DNA of 64,000 nucleotides, taken from the NCBI GenBank assembly GCA_009760855.2, contig WPIO01000010.1, positions 5,877,501 to 5,941,500 on the forward strand, given 5' to 3'. This document shows positions 38,549 through 50,345 of this stretch, piece by piece; position 1 is the stretch's first letter; the number at the start of each line of letters is the position of its first letter. The stretch comes from Cristatella mucedo (taxonomy: Eukaryota > Bryozoa > Phylactolaemata > Cristatellidae). The translations under genes were made by a program, and so were the position numbers. The notes below the pieces were generated by a model. That model saw only the letters and a list, made by a program, of their open reading frames with translations, did no database searches and was not told the DNA's origin.

Positions 38549-38553
38549 ATCCC

Positions 38554-38646
38554 TTGACTTGACCACACTTAAAAAAACATTAAAAACACACCTAGAAAGA
38601 GATTAAGTTCTCTGAGGGCGCTTTATCAAGTGCAATATTATTACAA
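38554..38646 (+). mobile_element. 3' remainder of the LTR-split LINE
   Basis: CTTGACTTGACCACA continues the ORF2 end, but most of the UTR is deleted: ACACACCTAGAAAGAGATT joins directly to the terminal hairpin and an ATT tail. Confidence 0.85.
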
Positions 38647-38925
38647 TATTACCTATTCAGGACAGCATTTAGTGGGTCCCATTGACTTGTCACTCATGCG
38701 CTTATGCGTGCTGACACTGTGCATGCTGCCACTAACCACACTTGCATGCTGACCCTGTGCATATCACCACTAACCATGCTATTCATGTTGTTTATCAAGC
38801 ATGATATTACTCACCATTCAATCGCGTTTCCCGGTGCAGCAAATGTAAAGCGCCTATCAAGAGGTTGAGCTCTGTGAGGGTGCTTTATCAAGTGCATTAC
38901 TATTATTATTATTAGTATCCTTATT
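38647..38925 (+). mobile_element. Further CR1-group LINE 3' end
   Basis: Begins at the end of ORF2 (CCTATTCAGGACAGCATTTAG), followed by the whole UTR, the CAGCAAATGTAAAGCGCC block, the hairpin and an ATT tail at 38,903-38,918. Directly head-to-tail with the preceding element. Confidence 0.88.
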
Positions 38926-39250
38926 CAGCAATTGCTTTAGTCGGAGGGGGGCTTTATAGAGGTACAAATGTGCACAATTGTCTCAGTAAAGCAGGCTGAA
39001 AACTTTTCGGCTGAGCCGTTAATATCTGGTGAGTGAGACCTCTCAGCATTGGCCGGCGAACTGTTTACTTTCATGTAAACTTGTTTTCGGTCTGAATAGG
39101 ATCTGAATAGGAGTCATGTTTTCAAGCGAAAAAAATCCTGATTTTTTAGGCTTCCGGGTTTAGAAGCAAAGTAAATTTCTGAAGTTAGCTAGAACTTCAT
39201 GAGAGCCTCACTTCTTGAAACGGCGTTCAAGCCTGGGCACTGCCGGCAGA
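38926..39250 (-). mobile_element. Second-family LINE remnant, linker region
   Basis: Aligns with 59,064-59,370 of copy 3, where the minus strand reads through into a recognisable RT. Only the linker part is left here because the dominant LINE stack was inserted at its left edge. Confidence 0.6.
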
Positions 39251-41149
39251 GCGCCGGGGAGGGGACTAACGCTTGCACGGTTAAACAGCACCAGAAGCCG
39301 ACAACAGGTCGATGCGATAAAAAGCCGCCCACGTACAGGCGGTCAATCGCAGACATATAGGCTGCCTACGAGCAAATGGTAATTGGGCCAAGTTCAAATC
39401 GTCCCTAAGCCGTGCGAACCAGCCAGGCCCGTAAGCGCCACAATCCGACCGGCATCAACCTGCCTTAACCTCTTCGTCTTAAACGCAAGCAGCTGTAGGC
39501 ACTCACCCGAAGCTCCCAACTGGCAAACCGCTCTGCGGTACTTCGCAGACCTTCCTCGTGGCAAGCACTACTTCCAGCTTTCCTCTGTTCACTTTCCTCT
39601 CAATTAGAAGCACCCCCGGGCTGCAAACCTCCGGGTCCTCAGAAGCCGTTCTTGGAATTCGCACTGCTGCAGGTAGGCGTCAGCCTTGCTGAACAGGTAC
39701 TCACTTTTGTTCTGCGCTCGGTACACAGCGCCACCTGGCCTCAGCTACCAAGGCCCACCGCTTGCTGAGGCCAGGTGAGCAAAGTACAGGCGCAGTTGGT
39801 CGCAATGCCCACCAGCTACCCAGAGAGGCGAGCGCGAGCTCTTGATTCTTCCGCCGCGCTGATCCTGCAGCAAGAGAAATATGCCGTTAGTTTATGGGCA
39901 TGCGATTAATGGTAGTGCTATTTAAGTAACAGGTGGAACAGGCTTGGAGAGTGACGTCGAAGACACCGGGCAGAACGGTGGCGTACTGGTCTGCTGCGGC
40001 GTCGGTGTGAACAAACGTCTGCTTGAGCTCGCTTCGGCGTTCTACTAGCTGTCATGTGCATGTTGCTTGGATAACGTCAAACTACAGTTGGCACGAGCGC
40101 CAGTTTTCGTCCTTTTTCTGCTTTCGATTTTTATTGTGAGCCGCTCGAAAAAGCGAGGGTCCGTGGCATTGGCTATCACTTCCATTCGTTTTATACCCAC
40201 GTGCTCAGCTTTAGCGACTGCTAAATTGAATCCGCGCCCTTCAGGCATTGGATCCTGGATGTCTGTCAATATTCTTACGGTGAACCGGGATAAAAACCAA
40301 CCATCTATTCATATGGTTAATCAATCCTACTCACTTTGCTCATCATATTGACCACACAATAATGCAACCGTCATCTAGTGCACGTAATTTAGCTGCCCGG
40401 GTAATTTCATGCTGGCATTCCCTTCGCCGCTTCCCTCTTGATGTGGGCAGGAAGGTGGCGAGGAACGGGAAATTATAGTGGCTAAGAGAGAGTTATGCTG
40501 TCCTCTAGCTCTGACTGGAGACTAACCTTGTCTGGACCGTGGTAATTCAGTTTTGCAAGCCTGTGTTGCTCGACCAATTAAAAAGGCTCAGCCATGTGTG
40601 TATTTTATTGACGAAGCCTCGATGGTACCTGGTTGATTAATGGATACGGGCCAAATGGATACTCCGAACGCAAGGCTCGAACCATGGCGTGGCTCCTTCA
40701 TACCAAGCTAAACTGCAGCATTAGTTTCAGTCTCCTCTGGCCTTCAGGTAATGCATAGACAATCAATCAGTAGCTGCTCTATTCTTTCACTTCCTAGGTT
40801 CCGCAGGCGACGAAAGCTTTTGCTCCCTACCTCACAAACTGTGGATCACTCTCACAACTCTAACGCAACGTCTTCTCTTATTCTTCCGATCCAGGTGCAT
40901 CTTTTCCTGTCATCCCTTGTTACTGGGCAAATGCCAATCCTTTCGCCGGTGGCCCTGCATGCCCATTTGCATTTCAGTTACTCTTTGTTGCTTAAGACTG
41001 AGTCTGTTTGCTACTGTCCGTGCACCAAATGCTGCTTCAATTTCGATGCCACTCCGGAAATCTCTCCAGCTTAATATCCGCGGTGTCATTGTGGCTATGT
41101 GGATATACAGGCTAATGACTGCAGAAACTCATTTCCTCTGGTCATCTCG
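39251..41149. other. Copy 2 backbone, no gene recognised
   Basis: Matches 59.37-61.4 kb closely in order and the corresponding pieces of 5.86-10.38 kb. No frame is kept across the three copies. Confidence 0.5.
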
Positions 41150-41158
41150 CTCTCTCTA

Positions 41159-41208
<50 letters not shown>

Positions 41209-41221
41209 TCTCTCTCTCTCG
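41150..41221. repeat. (CT)n microsatellite
   Basis: About 72 bp with TAT interruptions. Same locus as 12,882-12,896 and 61,976-62,094. Confidence 0.95.
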
Positions 41222-41346
41222 TTTCGATATTTGGGGTTGGACTTATTGATGCATCTGCTCAAAAGTCATCGGTGGGCTTGACGGCTAATAAGAGCTTTGT
41301 ATTGCGTCTGGACAAACGCTTGACTGCACTAATCGTATTTACCAAA

Positions 41347-41445
41347 GCATGTTGACAATGTGCATGCTACCATCGACTGTTTGATCATGCTGCCTGTACA
41401 GCATGTGAGGCGCCCAGAAAGAGATTGTATTAATATTGTCAAACT
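41347..41445 (+). mobile_element. Old LINE 3' end, copy 2 version
   Basis: GTTGACAATGTGCATGCTACC, CCTGTACAGCATGTGAGGCGCC, AGAAAGAGATTG and a short ATTAATATTG tail. Ortholog of 13,026-13,130. Confidence 0.65.
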
Positions 41446-42600
41446 TTTCTCAACATTGAAGAATGCTGAGGCCTGATTCTGGACACAGGTAATGGTGAAT
41501 CGGGCGCAGCACTGAGTGCCTCGTCTCACCACAGCCTAAACTAAACCCTGTGAGAGCCCAGACATTGGTCCTGCGGTTTGGTTTTCAGCTAGCCATAGCT
41601 GTCCATACAGGACTAATATTGGTGCATGCAGTACGTCAATACGACCTCTGAGACGAGAACGCAAGATTGATGTGAGGGCAAGACGAAGCCAAGCGCCTAC
41701 ACTGGCGAGACGTTGGATGCAATACAAAAAAAAAAGATATTTAGCCTCTAACTTTGATATCTGGTCACAGTTCTGACTGGGCAATTTGCGCTAATTAATA
41801 AAGACGCATCCGACTTGCTTACTGCATCTGTATTGCATACACCTAAATTCGTTCTTCTCGTCTTACACTGTGGTTCTCTGGGAGCTCCTGTAGTCTTGCC
41901 TAATCGGACTCGAAGTCGAACCCTAAGAGGTAGACTTTATTCGATATTGTCTACAGATAAACGCCTTCTGCCACGATGCTTAACGCAAATCCTCATCATT
42001 TTGTGGTGGCGACACAGCACCTGTACAATGGGCTTAGATCTGACTGCTTTAGCCCGCCTAGCGGTAAGAAAAATGGGCAACAAGATATCAAAATAGGCGA
42101 GGCAAACTCTGAAGCTTTCACAATAGCACCACGAAGATTAGAGAGAGAGAGAGAGAGAGGGAGGGAGCCTTCTCCGACCACATCCCATCCTTAAATCCGA
42201 TTCATGGCAGAAGTGATTAGTAAAACTTGCTACAAGTCTGTACAAGTCTCTTTTCCTAAGCCTGCTTACCGAAGACTATGTAAGACTAATGGGTGATCTC
42301 CTGTTCGCTCTCAGTGGCGAAGCACCTGTGGAAGAAGCAGTTTGCATACGCAGTGTATTGAACTACGTATCGTCTAGGAGGCGCTATAGAGAGGTATTCA
42401 GTACAAGCTTTGTATAGACAAATGGAGGCTAGCAATTTTTAAAGGACTGAAGAGACACACTGAACGATGCTTGAGGTTCCTGGCCTAGCGGTTCGTTTAC
42501 AGAAAAGGCTCAAACGTGTTGAATCGGTCACACAGATGTCAGGCTTGGGAGTGGGCTTCCTAGAAGAGGAACCACAAACTAGCGAGAATCCTAGAAGCAC
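41446..42600. other. Copy 2 backbone, no gene recognised
   Basis: Aligns to 13.15-15.05 kb with a deletion of about 0.7 kb. Has a 10-A homopolymer near 41,727 and a 26-bp GA run at 42,138-42,163. Confidence 0.5.
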
Positions 42601-42604
42601 TCTC

Positions 42605-43110
42605 CACCTGAGTAGTAGCTTGCTGATCTACCGGCCTGTGCAATCTGGTGCTTACAGCTGGTGTGCAAAGCTCTAAAGCTAGGCTTGACTGTCGTGAGCA
42701 TTTCAGTTGGCACACCTAACCACTTCTAGATGACATTCACTGGCTCCCAGTCGAGCAATGCATTGAATTCGGGGTTTCGTTACTCACTTTTAGGTTCTTT
42801 CAATATTTGGCTCCAGGCTACCAATCAGATGTACTCCCACCAGCAGGCTAAGCATCGTACTACTTACTTTCGGAATGTAGCTGTTTACCCATACCTCGTT
42901 CAAGTCTCAAGTTCTTTGGAGACCCAGCCTGTAGTTCGTATGCTCCCGAAGCTTGAAACTCACTCCTGACTTGCGTCATGACAACTGACTTGTCCACATT
43001 TAAAAAGAAACTTAAAACGCATCTAATGATCACAGCATTTCATGGGTTTATGTGATTAGTCCTTCACGTGCTTAAGCGTGCTGACACTGTGCATGCTGCC
43101 ACTAGCCAAA
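42605..43110 (+). mobile_element. CR1-group LINE 3' part, shared with copy 3
   Basis: Degraded ORF2 C-terminal domain (CTTGCTGATCTACCGGCCTGTGC onward) to the start of the UTR. Copy 3 has the same fragment with the same left junction at about 63,485, so the insertion predates the split of copies 2 and 3. Confidence 0.8.
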
Positions 43111-43114
43111 ATTT

Positions 43115-44008
43115 CAAAAAACTGATAAACTGATAAACAACATGAAAAACATGGTTAGGGGTGACGTGCACAGGGTCAGCATGCAAATGTGGTTAGTTGC
43201 AGCGGGCACAGTGTCAGCACGCATAAGCACATGAAGTACGAATCACAGTGACCCACTAAATGCTGTCCTAAATAGGTGTGTTTTTAAGTTCTTTTAAAAC
43301 GTACTACAAGTCAGGGAATGTTCAGACGCAATTCAGGAGGGAGTTTCAGACTTTGGGAGCATACGAACTAAATGCACGGTCTCCAAAGGATTTGAGGTTT
43401 GTACGAGGTATTGGTAAACTGCTGGATTCCGAAAAGTTGGTGGTACGATGGTTGGCCTCGTGGGGGAGTATATCTGAGATATAGGTTGGAGCCAAAGAAT
43501 GAAGTGACCTAAAAGTGAGCGACAAAACCTTGAAGTCAATCCGTAGCTTGATTGCTAGCCAGTGGTGATCAGCGAGAAGAGGTGTGGTGTGGCAACTGTG
43601 ATGCTCACGACAGACAAGTCTAGCTGCAGAGTTTTGCACCAGCTGCAATCGCCTGATCGCACATGCAGGTATGCCAGTAAGCAGTGAGATGCAGAAGTCG
43701 AGACGGGATGTCACGAATGTATGGACCAACTTAGATGTGGTATCCTTATATAAAAAAGCCCGAATGTTAGCAATTTTATGTAGCTGAAAGTATGCAGACT
43801 TAATTGTGGAGCTGATCTGTTCGTCTAACGAGAGGTCACTTCGAAAAAGGACACCTAGATTTCGAGCTTATTCAACGGGCGATATGTTGGCAGAGCCACT
43901 TTTGAGCGTCAGCCTTTCCAATTTGTGAATCACACTGGGTTTCCTCATAACTAGTAAGTCAGTTTAATCATCGTTTTGTTTTAGAAAATTTGCTGCCATC
44001 CATGTGCA
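43115..44008 (-). mobile_element. CR1-group LINE, 3' part of ORF2 and UTR
   Basis: Minus orientation. UTR at 43,150-43,240, C-terminal domain at 43,346-43,729 (MVHTFVTSRLDFCISLLTGI), then thumb residues up to MDGSKFSKTKR-like sequence at 44,000. It abuts the plus-strand LINE fragment tail to tail. The inner end coincides exactly with the point where copy 1 alignment resumes (44,007 / 18,907). Confidence 0.88.
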
Positions 44009-45330
44009 GCTCTTCTATATCTCTTAATGACTAAGATATGGCCCCTGCCTTTGCAAACAAGACCATCCTAGCACTGGCCATGGCAAGATACTATTTAAGA
44101 GGGCTGTCTGTGCATTGATAGGGAACCAGACGAAACCAATATCTTAGAAACTACCTTTTAAGGACGTTCCTTTCTCGGTTAAATTTGCTGGAACACCGGG
44201 TTTTGATTCAGGCATTTAACTGTGGTCTTTAAATATCTAAATGTTGGTAGTATTACTTTTTTTTCACCCTTTCGGTAGCATTATCTATGACATGCAACTG
44301 ATTTCAAATAGAAGTAAACTTGAGCTGAGCGTGAGTCTGTTCTGCAGATTTCTTTCAATGATCAATCCCGTGCAGGTAGAATTATTTATGATCGTCTAGC
44401 ATAAAGACTTAATATGTAGGTATCTTCTTTCCTTGTAATGCACTCAAAAATACTCATTTAATTAACATTCTGCAGCAAATCGGTTAAATTCCATTGATAA
44501 CCTACTCGAAAGCACACTTGAAACTCATTGATAGTGCCTTTCAATTTCAACGACGTTACAGAAATCTTCTAGGCACCTAAATAGTATTTTGGTATGCACT
44601 TCGTAACATGCCTACCTAGCACACATGTTCTTTGAAGGTATTTTTTGCAAATAGGGAGCCACGATTCCTAGAGAAAAACGCAGGCTGCATTGTATGAGAT
44701 TGAGGAAAGGTTATCCAATCTGAACCAACATGAAAGAGTCAAGCTTGAAAACACATTCTTATGTCATCAGGTCGGAGGCATTGTGACCTGGTTGGGAGTT
44801 AATAAATAGAAAGAACGCAATTGTTTAAAGAGCTCTGTTCTTGACGGCTTTAATAATGAAAGAAACGTTCTAGTTTTTTGAACTGCACAAAAAAGATTTT
44901 TTAGGTATTTGGGTAGATTCTGGTAATGTTTGTGCTTTTAGCTAACTTCAACTCTCTTGGAAACCCCTCTTTTAGTTTTTATACTCCCAAATATGTTATT
45001 TTCCTGCAAACTTACCGTGCCATCTCCTGATTTGAAGACGACATTAGAAAAGGCTGAAAGGTTACCTACTTCTCTCAGCCCGTACTTCGTCGGTGGGTGG
45101 TTTCAATCATATGCTTGAGCTCACTGAAATTCAGCGGTACGCAAAACTCCCAATTTACATTCTGCCATTCCAGGAGAGTTTAAGAGGGGAATCTTGGGAG
45201 TTATCCTCCACCCTATAGGAGTACTTACAGGGGTGGAAATAGAGCCTAGATTTAGCTCTCTGTGAGTACTTTGTAAAAAATAATTTTCTTTGTTGCTGCT
45301 ATTTCTTAAATGAGCCGACCAAAACATAAC
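44009..45330. other. Copy 2 backbone, no gene recognised
   Basis: Aligned to 18.9-20.2 kb throughout. Intergenic in appearance. Confidence 0.5.
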
Positions 45331-45520
45331 TGTTAGGTGTGTGCCGATTGTCGCTCACAGATCAAGACGGCTTAGGCAGATGCCGTTTATTACCGAAACC
45401 GATAACCTGGCCGCACGGCCAGCACGCTTGCTTCGGAGCAGCTGCTGCAAGTGAGTCGGCTGTTCCCGCCTCAGCGGCTTCCGCCGGAGGAGTCCACCGT
45501 CGCTGTACAACTGCCCCAAC
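45331..45520 (-). mobile_element. 190-bp LTR-like insertion with direct-repeat target site
   Basis: Copy 1 has a single CATAAC at the empty site (near 20,209). Copy 2 has CATAAC at 45,325-45,330 and again at 45,521-45,526 with this 190-bp GC-richer segment between. It starts TGTTAGGTGTGTG and ends CTGCCCCAAC. TTTATT at 45,386-45,391 is AATAAA on the minus strand, placed as in the larger LTR at 38 kb. Read on the minus strand with a 4-bp duplication it would run TGGTTGGG...CCTAACA, a TG...CA element of TRIM-LTR size. A non-LTR short insertion cannot be excluded. Confidence 0.6.
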
Positions 45521-45689
45521 CATAACCCTGGGTGTCTGATCTTTAAGGGTTCAGCGGATAATCGGTGCCTCATCCATCTCAGCTTTTAAATATTCCACTG
45601 AGTTAGATCTAAAGCACTGCACTGTAGTACCAGCAATAACCAAGGCGCGATGATAGCTACTCAAGGACGCGATGGGAAAACCTATCAAA

Positions 45690-45900
45690 AGTGAACAAAA
45701 GAATCTTGCTGAGTAGAGCAATGAGACGTAAGTCAACACTCCTGTGGATGTGGCTATGCACTTGCAACAGAGCTGACTCTGTGAATTGGCTAGCTCTGAA
45801 AAATTTAGTGGATCTTCTTGGCTTCCTGGGATTACAATTTTGTTATACGAGTTAAACTGATCAGCCACTACTCGTGTGTGTGTCTTACTTAGGATCTCAA
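45690..45900 (-). mobile_element. Ancient LINE RT scrap, copy 2 version
   Basis: Minus frame has RVVADQFNSYN and further decayed RT residues. Counterpart of 20,355-20,585. Confidence 0.65.
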
Positions 45901-48714
45901 ATAGGTAGAGTCGACAAATGATTTTTCAAGTTCAATTAGACTAAATGTGACATTTTTGGCTGGAAACAGCCTTTTTAATTATGCGAACCTGATCTATAGG
46001 GCACATTAACTATCCTATGTATGACTTCAAGCATAAAATCTGGGAATTTCAAAGGATAGCAACGGTAGGATGTAATATACTAAGCTTGAGGTCTTCTTAG
46101 GCAATGAGTTTAACTTTAAGAGGATACTTAGCAAAGTGTGCTTAAAGGTATAGGATAATGTAAAGCAAGCTGCTGAAAGTGAATGGTTCGACGGGATGCT
46201 ACCTTGAGAGCATACCATCTAGTCTTGTCTGTTGTTTTGATAACAAAATGAATTTATTAAATTATCTATTGATTTTACCAAAGATTGATAGTTATTGCAT
46301 TCAACTAGGAGCAGACAAGTTGACTGTTGATGGTCTTAGTCAGCGTTTTTTAAGTTTGCCCTTGCAACGTTCTTAGAAAAGGAAGATTTTGGTTTTGAAA
46401 CTAAGGACTGTAAGTATTTACAATACTCAAATAGAAGTTGGTATTCCTTCGCTTGGCAGCCATTCAAATTTGATTAGGACTATATGGACGAGGGCGTAAA
46501 TGTTGCTGATCTTTGGACACAAACTCGCACAGAACATCGGCTGCTCCTGAATTGTAGTGTTCTCAGCTAGGAAAGTTCGGAGGGAGGATTGAGCCGACGA
46601 GACAAGTATGTATTTTTTGCATGCTGAATCTAATTTAAATGATCTAAAGGTTTCAAAAAACACAGACTATTTGATGCAGTAGTGTTGCACGTACTGCAGA
46701 GAAATTAAGATCCACATGTCGTCAAACAGAAAAACAGTTGGGTATAAGGAAGTAGGATTCGACACCAAACATTGCGGTGAATATTTTATAGAGACCATTA
46801 CATGTTATAAATGGGGCCACGTAATCGAGCAGAGAGTAATAATGAATTGCGCTTAACTATAACACCGGTATATAGAGGGTCAGTTGAATTTTTATAAACA
46901 ATCGTACATTGCAACGATCTTGTGAACCCAGAAGGTGTAAGGTACTCTTCTCAAACTAACTAAAAATTGCTTGAAATTGGGCGATGAGCAAGCGATAATG
47001 GCTACTCCTCTGGGATTTTTAATTGATATCGAGTTAGGGAAGAAATAGGAGTATGTTCGTGTAGCAGTTATATCCTGGAAATTAGCCGCTTTCACTTAGG
47101 TACCGACAAATTGAACAGGTCAAGGATGTCTCACAAAACCTATTGCTCATGTCTTACTAATTGAACGTAAATTTAAAAGACGCACTCAAGAATCTGAATT
47201 ATAAAAGGCTAAATAATTATAAATAGGGGCTGTTTACCCTACAGTGCTTCTCAGGAGATTGAACTGGGAGGCTAGGGAAATGCTAGAGAAATGTCACTTC
47301 AAAGATATGTCACTTAACCTATCTTACACCCTCAGAGCTCACCTCTGGAGATGAGAAATTCACGAACTAAAGCAGAAGTCTCAACATCCAGAAATGCATT
47401 TAAAATAAATTGGTGGTTTGATGGTAGGTATGCACTACCATTCCAAACAGTTGTCCTTATGAGCAGAGCTGACTATGCTATCGCGGCAGCTGGTTCTTGC
47501 TCGGGGAGGGGGAGGGAGGAAGTCGCTCATTGCGACAGGACGGAGGGCACATTATTCAAGTATTACAATGTCAGCTAACTTGGAATCTTGTATGTGCTAT
47601 TGATGCAAAACAAAAGAGGTTATTTATCAATAAATAAGGTTTAGCCACGTGCTACTGTTGCTGAAGGACCAGTGATTACTGCCCGTGCCCACCCCCTGCC
47701 AGTGCATCAACGGACGCACGGCAAAATTATAACTCTGAACAACACAACCCTACTTCGCTTGATACCTTCACATCTAGCTCCATGTTGCACCATTTTCAGC
47801 CTCCTCAGTCATCCTTTGCTTTGCAGACGATAAGATATCTGTTTTAAGCCTAGATCAAAGATTTTCGCAAGACAAGCTTTGGTTCTTCAGGCTTTGGAAA
47901 TTAATTTCATAAATCATATTCAATTTCTCCTCACTTGCTGCCGCCTGTGCTACATTCATTCCAGCGGTTTTTAGCTTTTACTTCTATGTTACTTCCTCAG
48001 TTCGTCGATTGCCTTTCTGACTCACCCATACTTCTCACTTGCTCTTTGCTGTAAGGAATAAAGTCTTTTGACTACCTTGAGCCCACCGCAAACCACTAGG
48101 AATTTGTGCTTGCATGCCAAGCATTCTTGTTTAGGACACACTAATTAATTGTATCCATCAAAAACAGAAATACCTAACCTAATTTTGTGAGTTCTACTAC
48201 AGAACTTTAGGGTGATAAGCCTGGTTGACGGCGGCTATTAAAGCCCTTTCTGAAAAATGGCTTTCACTACCGTACATAGGTTCGATAATGTGGTCAAGCT
48301 AATCCTGCTGGTCTTGAGGACCTGAATCAGGTTTCTCATTCGAAGCTTACCTGGGTTGTGCTGGCTTTTTTGCAGAATGGTCCTTCGGTAGATGGTGGAA
48401 TTGAATCATCTAGATCTCAGGATTTGCTCAACCCCTATGATGTCACCATTGATCAGCTTGTCTCTTAGCAAAGTGTGTCGAATTGGTCATGTTAGACTGG
48501 ATTCGGCAACAAAACCATTAAAACAGTTATTAGAGGTCGTCGAGCAAATCGATTAGCCACTTTTATTCTTAGCATTTGTGTTTTTTAGAAAGTAGCATGG
48601 TAATGAAATGGTAATGAAAAAGTCTGTTTAATAACCTATCGCTATCCCTTGCTAACACATTGGTCAGCGTTTACATATAGACGGAGCCCATATACAAATA
48701 CATGTATAAATATA
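45901..48714. other. Copy 2 backbone, no gene recognised
   Basis: Parallel to 20.6-24.7 kb, without the LINE that copy 1 has at 21.1-21.7 kb. No retained frame found. Confidence 0.5.
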
Positions 48715-48943
<229 letters not shown>

Positions 48944-49447
48944 CTCAACTTTGATTGTTCAACCACATCTGAGCATCGTAAGCCAAGTAATTAGGCGATT
49001 ATGTCAGTGGCTAACACAGTGGTTTCTGGAAGGCAATGTAACATGTTACTCTTCGTTCCAAACTTTAACTTGTAATCAGACTACCAGCTAGACAGTGATC
49101 AGTTTGCAGTTGGTGCGTTATATAAGTCACTCCGATATCTATTTCTTGCAATAATGGTTTTTTATTGCCTTAGAACCTTTCAGGGATGTTTCTCGCGTCA
49201 CAAACCATAGTAACACAGTCCCCAGCAGCACATTTTACTAGAGTCTGGGCTACGAAAAATAGACGAATATGCCCTTATATGTGGAACGCCCCGTCATACC
49301 CGAGGTGCTATATATGATGCGGCATCAAGCCGATATGAGATTTTCCGGGAGCCAGAAAAAATATTCGTCCGAACACTCGAACACTGATTACATTTAATGA
49401 TTAGGCCACAAGACAATAGACGCGGCTTTGATTAATTGGTTCCAAAC
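48944..49447. other. Copy 2 backbone
   Basis: Resumes alignment with copy 1 at about 49,100 / 25,885. Lacks the second-family LINE fragment of copy 1. No gene seen. Confidence 0.45.
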
Positions 49448-49590
49448 ACATATAGCGGTTAAGGTGCTCGCCCCGACCAAGGTCTGACTGAGGTCGTGGG
49501 CTCGAGTCCCGAGGCATATGTGAAGCGCCTGAATAGTGATTAAGTTCACTTGGGGCGCTATATAAATGAATTATATTATATTTTATATCG
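49448..49590 (+). mobile_element. tRNA-derived SINE family A, full-length-looking, copy-2-specific
   Basis: Head has a pol III A box (CGGTTAAGGTG at about 49,456) and B box GGCTCGAGTCC (49,499-49,509) with normal spacing. Tail reads GTGAAGCGCCTGAATAG, TTAAGTTCACTTGGGGCGC, TATATAAATGAATTATATTA. The AGCGCC/GGCGCT stem matches the terminal hairpin of the dominant LINE. Copy 1 has the empty site at about 26,234, so it inserted after the duplication. Confidence 0.85.
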
Positions 49591-50179
49591 GCAGCCTGCA
49601 CGAAGTGATATCTCATAACCAGAGCAGGATCGACCTCGACCTTCGTCAGTAATGTCCCTGTTCATATTTCAAATGTATTCCTCAGATATTTTTCATTCAA
49701 AAGCACTTTAATTTGTTCATTTAACTCGTCTAGAGGTAGTTGCTGAGTTATTCCTCGACATCAATAGCTATGATGCCTGCGGATTAGCCATTTCATGTCG
49801 TCTCGTCTTTAGACAAAACAGCAATAACAACAACAACGTGAGACACAAAAAACCGGGCTTAAGGAGCGGCTCCCCGCCAGAGAATAGGTTTGATCTATGA
49901 GATTAATTCCAAGACTTCAAGACAGGTGTTAGATGAGATAAAATGAAACGATTCGCCATTTAGGTAGAACCCAACGAGAACTAAATGTCTATACCTGTGC
50001 TCTACAAGCCACTGCCTAAGAATGAATAGCCGAGGTTTCGCCATGCTCGGCATCGTGCATAGACAAGCTTAAACAAAGCAAATATCATGCTTAGGCCAGC
50101 ATGCGATAGCATACAGCAATAGAGTAGTGGCCATGGGTCATTAGGACCTCAAGCAATGAAAATGCTCAGAAAATATTAT

Positions 50180-50345
50180 ACTAGCTGATTTTACAGCCTC
50201 GTCAACAAAGTGGCAGAAGAGCCTTATTGGCTATCATCGCCGATTGCAGTTGGCCATAAGGAATTGCCCACTACAGGATTCAAACCCATGACCTCGGTCC
50301 TAAAGAGCGAGCACCTTACCTTCAACTCTATCACGACCTGCACAG
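50180..50345 (-). mobile_element. tRNA-derived SINE family B
   Basis: Minus orientation, B box GGGTTTGAATCC in reverse at about 50,277-50,288 and tail side GCGGCAGAAGAGCC-like sequence (here GTGGCAGAAGAGCC). Copy 1 retains only its tail part at 26,815-26,868. Confidence 0.82.
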
